A stretch of 64,000 nucleotides of DNA. Origin: Anaerobacillus alkalidiazotrophicus (GTDB taxonomy: Bacteria > Bacillota > Bacilli > Bacillales_H > Anaerobacillaceae). The notes under the pieces were generated by a model. That model did no database searches. It saw only the letters and a program-made list of their open reading frames with translations, and was not told the DNA's origin. Made by a program: the position numbers and the translations under genes. The DNA lies in contig NZ_MLQS01000019.1 of NCBI RefSeq assembly GCF_001866055.1, positions 1-64,000 on the forward strand. The letters are read 5' to 3'. Each line of letters opens with the position of its first letter. Position 1 is the first letter of the stretch. Of this stretch, positions 8,149 through 15,796 are shown one piece after another.

Positions 8149-8842
8149 TTACTTTCTCCAGAGCTGTTGGAACAAATCTATATCCATATCCTCTTTTCGT
8201 TTGGATCACTTCCTCAATTCCGATTTCCTTTAATTTATTCTTGATTCTCGAAATATTTACATTCAATGTATTATTATCAATAAATGAAACATCATCCCAA
8301 AGCTCACGTAATAAACTTTCACGATGAACAAGTTCATTCAGGTTTTCAATTAAATATTTTAATAGTTTAAATTCACTTTTTGTTAATTCAATTTCATTTC
8401 CTTGGTTTGATACGATAAACGTACGATAATCCAAGCTGAAATTTCCAAATACGACATTACTTTTTTCATGAGTTAAGGCACCGTAAGCACGTCTAATACT
8501 TGCTTTAATTTTCGAGTGTAATACCTCAACACTAAACGGCTTAATGACATAATCATCGGCACCAAGTTCCATCCCTAAAATTTGATCCGAATCGTTATTT
8601 CTAGCAGAAATCATGATAATCGGTACAATGCTTTTTTTTCTTACATGCTTACAAATGTGAAAACCATCTACATAAGGTAAGTTAATATCTAACAAAACGA
8701 CATCAGCTTTCAATTCAATTAATCGCTCAAGTGCATGTTCAAAATCATTAATTACTACGACCTCATAGTCATACCTCTTTAACATTGTAGAAATTAATAA
8801 GCTTAGTTCTGAATCATCTTCTACTAAGGCAATTTTATACAA
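8141..8842 (-). CDS. BceR-type response regulator (OmpR family)
   Basis: The receiver domain has acidic residues in LVEDD, the phosphorylated Asp in VVLLDINLP, and the Lys in VIKPFS. A winged-helix DNA-binding domain ending RGYGYRFVP follows. The preferred start is the TTG at 8842, because AGGGGG lies nine bases upstream and the protein then begins YKIALVEDD like its relatives. An ATG at 8860 in the same frame has no ribosome site. It heads the operon and presumably binds the box at 7123-7136. Confidence 0.85.
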   Translation of the reverse strand: MYKIALVEDDSELSLLISTMLKRYDYEVVVINDFEHALERLIELKADVVLLDINLPYVDGFHICKHVRKKSIVPIIMISARNNDSDQILGMELGADDYVIKPFSVEVLHSKIKASIRRAYGALTHEKSNVVFGNFSLDYRTFIVSNQGNEIELTKSEFKLLKYLIENLNELVHRESLLRELWDDVSFIDNNTLNVNISRIKNKLKEIGIEEVIQTKRGYGYRFVPTALEKVNE

Positions 8843-8997
8843 ATTAACCATCCCCCTCATTCCGTTTTCTCGTATCTATTACCGAGAAGTATCTAATTTA
8901 TTCTTCATCCATAGTATCTAAAATACTTATCTAAAACAATGACTCTTTCAAAGGGATGATCGTTGTCTTGAGGAGGTTAGACAAGCATAAAGCTTGC

Positions 8998-9117
8998 AGA
9001 GAGAACTCGTTCAAGCTTTGCTAGAACATCGGAAATTCAGATGGAGTCTTAACTCCAACTGAATGGAAGTTCCCACCTACGCTACGCTTAAAGGTGGGGG
9101 TCTATGACCCTGAAGTT
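8998..9117 (+). repeat. Repeat family C: GAGAACTCGTTC...GGTGGGGGTCTATGACCC element
   Basis: The stretch has nested hairpins (TTCAG..GGAGT/ACTCC..CTGAA and CCCACCT/AGGTGGG). Its two ends recur in reverse orientation at 55205-55262, and the GAGAACTCG arm recurs in the palindrome at 11898-11932. The whole span 8861-9511 has no convincing gene; it holds this repeat and a terminator-like hairpin. Confidence 0.55.
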
Positions 9118-9225
9118 CAAATCAGTTTGATTAAATGATCAGATGCAAAGTAAAGGTAGGAAGTAAGGGAAGAGTTGTTATCAAATGATTTATAGGAATA
9201 ACAAGGGATGATGATAGCGGCATAT

Positions 9226-9252
9226 CTGGTTTCCACTACCAGAAGTTTTTTT
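9226..9252 (+). terminator. Terminator-like hairpin in a duplicated segment
   Basis: CTGGT pairs with ACCAG and is followed by AAGTTTTTTT. The surrounding 9213-9304 is copied at 22694-22787, where the stem and T-run are kept. No plus-strand gene precedes it here. Confidence 0.5.
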
Positions 9253-9511
9253 GTTTATAACGAACCTGAGATGATTACATATGGGAAATTAGTGAAAAGA
9301 TTTGGGTCCTATTTAGTTAGGAGAAGAGGAATTTCGATTAGTCGTGGTCAAAGTAAATGAAATGAAACTAAATATGTCTTAAAACGTATAGGATAGTATA
9401 ACGATAACGAAAAAGCTAAGGGAGAGGTTTAGTATTTTCCACAGGCTGAAAGAGTGAAGTGATTAGAAAAAAGGTTTCCGTAAATTAAGTGAGTGGGAGG
9501 TAGGTTAAAAA

Positions 9512-11206
9512 ATGAATAAAAATATAATCGCTGTGCTTCTTATGACGATCCTATTTTTTATCCCGACTGAAGTGTTCGCTGTTGATTACAACATTACTAA
9601 TGTAGAAATTCATGCATATCTACAACCAAATGGCGATGTTACAGTTCATGAGCAACATACGTATGAATTTAGTGGCGAATTCGGGGGGATTATTCGGGAA
9701 TTAATTCCAAAAGAGCGCACTGAAATTGTAGAGCTTGAAGCCTTTGAAGACAACAAGCCGCTACGAATAGAGACAGACAAAACAGAACATCGTATTCACC
9801 GTGGAGGGAAAGACGAAACAATTAGCATTAATTTAACGTATAAAATCAAAAACGGTGTAGATATTTATGTAGATGTTGCTGAATTTTACTGGCCATTTTT
9901 TGATAAAAGAAATGAGGCGACATATGGAAATTTAACAGTCTATGTGATTCCGCCAGAGCCGACAACCGCTCTAATTACCTTTGGCTATGATGAGGCGTAC
10001 AAAACTGAATCCGTACTTGAAGACGGTCGTGTCCAGTTTGCGATGGGGGAGGTTCCACGGAAACGGAATGGTGACATTCGTGTTGCCTATACTTCTGAAC
10101 TTTTTCCTACAAGTAGTCTTACTGCAAATAAACTTATGTATGATGAAATTGTAGCTGCAAAGCAACATTTATTAGATACAGAAATTGCAAAAGCAGCGAG
10201 AAAAGAGCAACTTTCATCGATCGGTATTATACTAGTTCCGTTATTTGCTTTATTACTGTTGTTCGTTCTCGTGAAAGCCTGGCTTGATGCAAGAAATGAT
10301 AAAGCTGTAGTTATGGGAGAGTTGAAGCATACGACTCCTGTTCCAAAAGAAACATTGTCTTTACCGACTACAATTTGTTTTATGAATTACCAGCTGTTAG
10401 AACCGGAAACGACTGTTGCTGCATTATTAGATTTAGTTCGTAAAGGTCATGTGAAAAAGCTTGAAAATGACCGCTTCCGATTAGTGAATAAGAGTGGCTT
10501 ATTGCACCATGAAGAAAATTTGGTTAGGTGGCTCTTTCATGAGGTAGGGTCAGGAGATGAATTTCACTTGGACGATATAGAGATGTATCTGAAAAACAAA
10601 AAAAATCACCAAACATATCAACAATTAAAAGCGGACTGGGAAAAAGAAGTAAGAGCTGAGATAAAGGAAGCTGGCCTTTATAAAAATAAAGTGAAGTACC
10701 GATTAACAGTAGGCTTTATCAGTATATTGCTAATTCCCTTTATAATTTTATTTGCAATCTATGGGTTAAATGCTTTAGTAGTGACGTCAATTGTTATCTG
10801 TTTAGGGCTGTTGCTATTTGCTATTTGTTACTACCCAAAAACGATGAAAGGATTGAAACTTACGCTAGAGTTGCGCCAGTTTAAACAAGAATTTCCAAAA
10901 CTAATAGAGTCAACATGGCAATTATTATCCGATGATGATAAAATGCGAGCTTTTATTATTGGGATCGGGAGCAATGAAAAAGAGCTTATTAAGAAAAATG
11001 AATCACTAATTAATACCTTTAAAACAAAAGAGTGGCAGTCAAGTACAGTTTATGGCTTTGATCCGTCATGGTTAATCATTGCCGCCGCTGCCAAAACAAA
11101 TTTCCGCAGTGCTGAGAAGAACGCTGGTATAGATGGAAGTTCAAGTGGATTTACTGGCGGGGGTTCAGGTACTGGTGGTGGTGGTGGTGGGTCGGGTGCA
11201 TTTTAA
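9512..11206 (+). CDS. DUF2207 domain membrane protein with glycine-rich tail
   Basis: 564 residues. A signal peptide (about 1-23, ending FAVDYN) leads into an extracellular beta-rich DUF2207 domain (about 25-210). A membrane helix follows at about 240-260, then a cytoplasmic part, two helices near 400-445, and a C-terminal tail of glycine and serine ending SGAF. This arrangement is standard for the family, whose function is not known. GGGAGG gives the ribosome site. Confidence 0.85.
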   Translation: MNKNIIAVLLMTILFFIPTEVFAVDYNITNVEIHAYLQPNGDVTVHEQHTYEFSGEFGGIIRELIPKERTEIVELEAFEDNKPLRIETDKTEHRIHRGGKDETISINLTYKIKNGVDIYVDVAEFYWPFFDKRNEATYGNLTVYVIPPEPTTALITFGYDEAYKTESVLEDGRVQFAMGEVPRKRNGDIRVAYTSELFPTSSLTANKLMYDEIVAAKQHLLDTEIAKAARKEQLSSIGIILVPLFALLLLFVLVKAWLDARNDKAVVMGELKHTTPVPKETLSLPTTICFMNYQLLEPETTVAALLDLVRKGHVKKLENDRFRLVNKSGLLHHEENLVRWLFHEVGSGDEFHLDDIEMYLKNKKNHQTYQQLKADWEKEVRAEIKEAGLYKNKVKYRLTVGFISILLIPFIILFAIYGLNALVVTSIVICLGLLLFAICYYPKTMKGLKLTLELRQFKQEFPKLIESTWQLLSDDDKMRAFIIGIGSNEKELIKKNESLINTFKTKEWQSSTVYGFDPSWLIIAAAAKTNFRSAEKNAGIDGSSSGFTGGGSGTGGGGGGSGAF

Positions 11207-11429
11207 TAATGTTCAAGACTTAACAGAGGGAATCCTCCCTACATTTCAGAGAAAAAGATATGAGGATAAATTTTTTTGGAATGAAGGACATCCCTTAGTA
11301 GATATATATAACGTGTTAAGGAAACGCGATTGGGAACGGACATATGACGAAGTGTGCTTATTAATTTTTGACCTTTCTAGAAAAGGGGAAATTAAGAAAC
11401 GACCAAACGGTATCCAAGACAATATATAA
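11196..11429 (+). CDS. Small hypothetical protein, weakly supported
   Basis: The frame gives about 77 residues, including DKFFWNEGHPLVDIYNVLRK, and ends 19 bases before the FbpA-like gene. Residue use looks protein-like (aromatic and charged helices). The start is uncertain: the GTG at 11196 lies inside the end of the DUF2207 gene and has only a G-rich run before it. It may also be a remnant with its start lost. No family is recognised. Confidence 0.4.
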   Translation: MHFNNVQDLTEGILPTFQRKRYEDKFFWNEGHPLVDIYNVLRKRDWERTYDEVCLLIFDLSRKGEIKKRPNGIQDNI

Positions 11430-11448
11430 GGTAATGGGAGGTAATTAA

Positions 11449-11598
11449 GTGGAATTACGCAGACAGGTATTGATAAAAAAGTTAAATGATTTAGGAGTTT
11501 TCGTAAGCACAGATGGTAGATTACTAAGTTCAATGACTCCTGATGAATTAGAGCTTGAATATTGTAGAGTGCTGCAGGATCGAGAGGAAAAAGAGTGA
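11449..11598 (+). CDS. FbpA-like Fur-regulated basic small protein
   Basis: 49 residues from a GTG start with GGGAGG seven bases before it. The pattern LRRQVLIKKLNDLGVF, then GRLLSSMTPDELELEY, fits the small FbpA family (Fur_reg_FbpA), whose Bacillus subtilis member helps spare iron with the FsrA RNA. No clear Fur box was seen nearby, so iron control is inferred from the family only. A further 28-codon frame follows at 11603. Confidence 0.65.
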   Translation: MELRRQVLIKKLNDLGVFVSTDGRLLSSMTPDELELEYCRVLQDREEKE

Positions 11599-11602
11599 AG
11601 CA

Positions 11603-11686
11603 ATGTGCAGACTTGCAATGAAAAAAGCATTGGATGCCAAAAAAGAAATGGATCTCGATATTTCTGCTAATATAAAGCACCAGTGA
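11603..11686 (+). CDS. Very small ORF downstream of the FbpA-like gene
   Basis: Encodes about 27 residues (MCRLAMKKALDAKKEMDLD, then ISANIKHQ). It starts five bases after the preceding stop, so it could be translated by coupling. It has no separate ribosome site and no family is recognised. Confidence 0.3.
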   Translation: MCRLAMKKALDAKKEMDLDISANIKHQ

Positions 11687-11786
11687 AAAAAGTCGTTAAT
11701 CCTCTACGTTACCTACATTAAAATGGGTTATGTAATAAATGAGAGAGATGCTGAACACACATTACAAAAAGTTCTTACCTGAATGA

Positions 11787-11889
11787 ATTTCATAATTACC
11801 TAAATGGAGCTACATAAATGTTGTTGAAAATATACTCTTTATCCAACGACATTTAGTATCATAGTAGCGAAAATAAACAATTATGAAAT
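11787..11889 (+). repeat. MITE-like element, 103 bp with 11-bp terminal inverted repeats
   Basis: The ends ATTTCATAATT and AATTATGAAAT are perfect inverted repeats. Inside, AAATGTTGTTG and CCAACGACATTT form a second stem. A full 103-bp copy lies at 49662-49764, in the same end-to-end form because the element is nearly palindromic. A copy missing part of the middle lies at 44211-44275. No coding capacity. The rest of 11690-12165 holds only the palindrome below. Confidence 0.65.
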
Positions 11890-11897
11890 ACATTAAT

Positions 11898-11932
11898 GAG
11901 AACTCGTTCTAGCGAAGCTAGAACGAGTTCTC
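11898..11932. repeat. Perfect 16-bp inverted repeat
   Basis: GAGAACTCGTTCTAGC and GCTAGAACGAGTTCTC flank a three-base loop (GAA). The arms match one end of the repeats at 8998 and 55205. It directly follows the MITE-like element. It lacks a T-run, so it is not an obvious terminator. Confidence 0.6.
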
Positions 11933-12165
11933 ATATTAACTGCTTACACTTCGAGTGTATTATCCATAATTATTTCACGCCTTAAATCCTATTATTTCGA
12001 ACTTATTGTAATACCATTAGAGTCATTGTTCTTGAGTATAGGGAATTCTTGTTCAACAAAGTAAGCTATAGATATTTACATAATGCATTGAGTTGATATG
12101 AATATAAATACCAAATATAGTAAATAGTAACCTTAACTTTTAAAAAGTTTGAGGGTATATACATC

Positions 12166-12957
12166 ATGAAAAATTTTAATCCTACAAATAGTGAGCGTCG
12201 TTTTAAAGCGAACGTAAGTTCTATCGGTACTTCACAATTACATCTTCGAAACCCCTATATTATTGCATGGTGGTCAGCGGCTTTTCCTGGTTTTGGGCAT
12301 CTCCTTTTATCTAAGTATCTAAGAGGTTATGCACTTTTTCTTTGGGAGCTTCTCATAAATAATATGGCTAATTTAAATCAAGCGATTGTCTATTCTTTCA
12401 CTGGGAATATTAGTATGGCAAAGGACGTTCTTGAAACTAGGTGGTTGCTTTTGTATATACCAGTCTATATCTTTGCAATATGGGATAGCTATCGAACGAC
12501 TGTTGATATGAATAAAGTATTTATATTAGCAGAACGAGAAAATGCAGATTTTAATTCGTACACAATTACAGCTTTTGAAATCAATTATTTGGATAAAAGA
12601 AGACCATTGATGGCAGTTGTATGGTCGCTTTTCACACCAGGATTGGGGCAATTATATATCCATCGAGTTCTAACAGCCATTTTTACAATGGCGTTTATGG
12701 TTGTTTTTGTGTACCTTTCTAATATTCTCATTGCAGTTAATTTCCTTTTTATGGGAGATGTTCAGCAGGCAACAGAAGTCATCGACCCGCAATGGTTCTT
12801 GTTTATTCCTTCTCACATTGGGTTTTCTGCATACGATTCGTATGTTAACACAGTTGAAAACAATAAATTATTTGAAAGTGAACAAAGAAAATTTTTAAAA
12901 ACGTATTATCAGCAGCATCGTGTAAAGTTCCTAGTACCAGCAGATGGAGTGAAATAA
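12166..12957 (+). CDS. Multi-pass membrane protein with two tandem halves
   Basis: 263 residues. Two similar halves each contain the pattern W(S)xxxPGxGxL(L/Y) followed by hydrophobic helices: AWWSAAFPGFGHLLLSKY at about 29-46 and VVWSLFTPGLGQLYIH at about 147-162. These resemble TM2-type membrane segments and imply an internal duplication. Each half ends with a conserved WDSY or YDSY plus TV motif. Function is unknown. A second membrane protein follows one base later, so the two are probably co-transcribed. Confidence 0.7.
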   Translation: MKNFNPTNSERRFKANVSSIGTSQLHLRNPYIIAWWSAAFPGFGHLLLSKYLRGYALFLWELLINNMANLNQAIVYSFTGNISMAKDVLETRWLLLYIPVYIFAIWDSYRTTVDMNKVFILAERENADFNSYTITAFEINYLDKRRPLMAVVWSLFTPGLGQLYIHRVLTAIFTMAFMVVFVYLSNILIAVNFLFMGDVQQATEVIDPQWFLFIPSHIGFSAYDSYVNTVENNKLFESEQRKFLKTYYQQHRVKFLVPADGVK

Positions 12958-12958
12958 A

Positions 12959-13417
12959 TTGCAAATCTTTTCTACTTTTGAGCATTCAACGTATCTTGAG
13001 CTAGCGATAACTTCTTTGGAAAATGTAGGTGTAAAAAAAGAGCATATACTTGCCGTCCCCCTCATCAATCGAGTGGAAGAACGAAGGTTATTTGATACAC
13101 TTCACCGAGCGGATGGTATTAGCTTATTTGATAAAGGTGCAGCAGTTGGAACTGCATTTAGTGTTATTGGAGCAAGTGTCGGTTTTGTATTAGAGTGGGG
13201 TCCTATTTATTGGGGCTTAATCGGTGCTGTAAGTGGATTTATTATTGGATTTATCATCGATTACATTATTTTTAAGGTTGTTCATAAAAGGAAAAGAGAA
13301 GTGAAGGGTAAAAAGTCAGAAGTTGTTTTAGTGGTAGAGTGCCCCAATGAACTTGTAGAGAAAGTAGAAGAGGTACTTTGGGAACATTTAGCACTAGGAG
13401 TTGCTAAAGTGGATTGA
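12959..13417 (+). CDS. Membrane protein with glycine-zipper-like helices
   Basis: 152 residues from a TTG start, one base after the preceding stop. The N-terminal 70 residues look soluble (alpha/beta, MQIFSTFEHSTYLELAI). Two glycine-rich hydrophobic helices lie at about 68-86 and 88-108, then a basic stretch and a short C-terminal ferredoxin-like segment (VVLVVECPNELVEKV). No named family is recognised; similar proteins are annotated as hypothetical in Bacillaceae. Confidence 0.6.
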   Translation: MQIFSTFEHSTYLELAITSLENVGVKKEHILAVPLINRVEERRLFDTLHRADGISLFDKGAAVGTAFSVIGASVGFVLEWGPIYWGLIGAVSGFIIGFIIDYIIFKVVHKRKREVKGKKSEVVLVVECPNELVEKVEEVLWEHLALGVAKVD

Positions 13418-13483
13418 AGCACTGGGGACGGACCTGTTGCTTCCTTCGTTTAGCTAAACGAAGGAAGCACAAGAACCGTCCCT
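13417..13483. repeat. GGGACGG...CCGTCCC palindromic repeat
   Basis: GGGACGG and CCGTCCC flank an inner perfect stem, GCTTCCTTCGTTTAGCT with its complement, centred on AGCT at 13452. Long GGGACGG palindromes between genes are common in Bacillaceae genomes. It may also act as a bidirectional terminator here. Confidence 0.6.
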
Positions 13484-13537
13484 ACATTTCTGCAGGGATA
13501 GTCGAATTGATTTTCATTCTATTGTTTCTTGTGGTAG

Positions 13538-13572
13538 TATAATAGATAACAAAGTAATTAATTAACTTACTT
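13538..13572 (+). promoter_or_regulatory. Promoter -10 and candidate MarR operator
   Basis: TATAAT at 13538-13543 is followed by AAGTAATTAATTAACTTACTT at 13552-13572, an imperfect palindrome just after the likely transcription start. This placement fits self-repression by the MarR protein encoded next. The -35 is weak. Confidence 0.5.
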
Positions 13573-13601
13573 ATCTATTTTTGTATAAGAGGTGAATGGG
13601 A

Positions 13602-14066
13602 TTGGAAGAAAAAAGTCAGCAGCAAACTTACAACCAAATCGATCATCAGACCGTTGAGGATTTAATGCAAGCCTTTATTCGTTTAAAACGAAAACACATA
13701 GAGGCAACCAATGATAAGAAAACTAGTGAAGCAAGAGCATTAGTTTTGCTTAGTCATGCACCAGAAGAAGGGTTACAAATTATAGAATTAAGCAAAAAAA
13801 TGCATGTTAGTTCACCTTTCATTACGCAGCTAATCAATAAGATGGAGGAAAGTGGATGGATCATTCGGAAAAATGATCCAAAGGACAGACGGGTCGTTAG
13901 AGTTGTCCTTTCGGAATCTGGCTGGGAGGCTGCAGATGCAGTTAAGAAACAGTTTCATCAACGCTTCACGTCTCTTGCTGAGTATTTAGGGCCTGAAGAT
14001 AGCCGTCAATTGTCTAAACTTCTAAATAAAACCTTTCAATTTTTCAATTCAAAAGCAGGTGAGTAA
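13602..14066 (+). CDS. MarR family transcriptional regulator
   Basis: About 155 residues with the winged-helix core: recognition helix in LSKKMHVSSPFITQLINKM and the wing residues DPKDRRVVRVVLSESG. The TTG at 13602 sits eight bases after AGAGGTGA; an ATG at 13596 is only two bases from it. It is followed after two bases by a heterodimeric ABC exporter. Regulators in this position usually repress the transporter and are released by its substrates. Confidence 0.82.
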   Translation: MEEKSQQQTYNQIDHQTVEDLMQAFIRLKRKHIEATNDKKTSEARALVLLSHAPEEGLQIIELSKKMHVSSPFITQLINKMEESGWIIRKNDPKDRRVVRVVLSESGWEAADAVKKQFHQRFTSLAEYLGPEDSRQLSKLLNKTFQFFNSKAGE

Positions 14067-14068
14067 TC

Positions 14069-15796
14069 GTGATATCCATCCTTAAATATTTAAAGCCCTA
14101 TTGGTTTTTTATGGTGATGGTTTTCGTTTTTACCCTTTCGGCCATTCTTCTTGAACTATATTTACCTACGCTTATGGCGGATGTTGTTGATATCGGTATC
14201 GTAAATCATGATATTTCTTTTATTCTACAAACTGGAGCGTTAATGATAGCAAGTGCTCTTTTAGCGATTGTCTTTAACATTATTTCTATTTATTTTTCAA
14301 CGAAGGCGGCACTTGGCCTTGGAAGAGATATCCGTCGAAAGTTATTTCTATCGGTGGAGAATTTCTCGTTAAAAGAATATGAAAAATTCGGTCCATCATC
14401 ACTCATTACGAGAACGACAAATGATATTAAACAAATTCAAGATGTGATCAATATGATGCTGCGAATGATGACTAGAGCACCTTTAATGCTTGTTGGTGGG
14501 ATCGTCCTAGCAGTTTCTAGAGATGCTGTTTTATCGCTTATTTTTTTAGCTGCCTTACCGATTTTAGCTGGCCTGATCTTTTTCATATCGAAAAAAGCAT
14601 TACCTTTGTTTGGTCTTCTACAGAAAAAGACCGATCGATTAAATCTGATCTTAAGAGAGACGTTAATAGGGACGAGAGTGGTTCGTGCGTTTAATCGCGT
14701 CGAGTACGAAAAGTCTAGATTTAATCAGGCGAACCGCGATTATCGAGATACAGGTATAAGGGTCAATAAGATCATGTCCTTTATGTTCCCTGTTATGATG
14801 CTAGTCATGAACTTTACGAGTATTGCGATTGTTTGGTTTGGAGCAATTCGAATTGATCAGGGAATGATGCAAATAGGGAATCTGATGGCCTTTTTACAAT
14901 ATGCCTTAATGATCCTATTTTCTTTAATCCTACTTTCCATGGTTTTTGTCATGATCCCGCGTGCAGAGGCTTCGGCTAAAAGAATTAGCGAAGTTCTTCA
15001 TGTGAAGCCAGAGATTGTGGACGCTCGTGATGAATTAAGAGAAGAAAATGGATTACGTGGTCATTTAGAATTTAAAAATGTGACCTTTCGTTACTCAGGA
15101 GCTGAAAAACCCGCAGTAGAAAATATTTCCTTTACTGCCAAACCAGGTGAAGTGACGGCTATAATCGGAAGTACTGGTGCTGGCAAGACGACTCTTACTC
15201 AATTAATTCCACGCTTTTATGATGTAGAAAGTGGATCGATTCTATTAAATAGGGTAGATATACGACGTATGAAGCAGCATACCCTTCGTCAAAAAATAGG
15301 GTATGTCCCACAAAAAGCATCTCTTTTTAGCGGCACAATTGCCGAGAATATTCTTCTAGGTAAGAAAGATGCCACTGAGGTAGAGATTTTTGAGGCTCTA
15401 GAAACAGCGCAAGCGCTCGATTTTGTGCAAGAAAAGGAAGATGGTATTTTTGCACATATCGAGCAGTCTGGATTGAACCTATCTGGAGGGCAAAAGCAGC
15501 GTTTATCGATCGCGCGTGCGCTTGTGAGAAAACCAGAGCTTTATGTTTTCGATGATAGTTTCTCCGCACTAGATTATAAGACAGATGCAAAATTAAGAGA
15601 AGCTTTAAAGAAGAAAGTATCGGATTCTACAATTTTGGTGGTTGCTCAGCGAGTGAATACAGTGATAAATGCCGATCAGATTATCGTACTAAATGAAGGG
15701 AAGACTGCAGGTGTCGGCACCCATGAACAATTGCTAAAAGAAAATAAAATTTATCAAGAGATCGTGGAATCGCAAGAGAAGGAGGAGAGTGCATGA
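14069..15796 (+). CDS. Heterodimeric ABC multidrug exporter, subunit with degenerate ATP site
   Basis: 575 residues: six membrane helices (about 10-300), then an ATP-binding domain. Walker A is GSTGAGKTT and the signature LSGGQ is intact. Walker B reads YVFDDSFSALD, with Asp in place of the catalytic Glu, and the switch reads VAQRV, with Gln in place of His. That is the standard non-catalytic half of BmrC/TM287-type exporters. It starts at GTG after AGGTGA and overlaps the second subunit by four bases. Similar to the YfiB/YfiC pair of Bacillus subtilis. Confidence 0.85.
   Translation: MISILKYLKPYWFFMVMVFVFTLSAILLELYLPTLMADVVDIGIVNHDISFILQTGALMIASALLAIVFNIISIYFSTKAALGLGRDIRRKLFLSVENFSLKEYEKFGPSSLITRTTNDIKQIQDVINMMLRMMTRAPLMLVGGIVLAVSRDAVLSLIFLAALPILAGLIFFISKKALPLFGLLQKKTDRLNLILRETLIGTRVVRAFNRVEYEKSRFNQANRDYRDTGIRVNKIMSFMFPVMMLVMNFTSIAIVWFGAIRIDQGMMQIGNLMAFLQYALMILFSLILLSMVFVMIPRAEASAKRISEVLHVKPEIVDARDELREENGLRGHLEFKNVTFRYSGAEKPAVENISFTAKPGEVTAIIGSTGAGKTTLTQLIPRFYDVESGSILLNRVDIRRMKQHTLRQKIGYVPQKASLFSGTIAENILLGKKDATEVEIFEALETAQALDFVQEKEDGIFAHIEQSGLNLSGGQKQRLSIARALVRKPELYVFDDSFSALDYKTDAKLREALKKKVSDSTILVVAQRVNTVINADQIIVLNEGKTAGVGTHEQLLKENKIYQEIVESQEKEESA

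Noticed and set aside
11246..11680. Minus-strand frame of 144 codons
   Set aside because: It runs opposite the FbpA-like gene and the preceding small frame; Cys, His and Leu runs look like a reversed coding shadow and no ribosome site is present.
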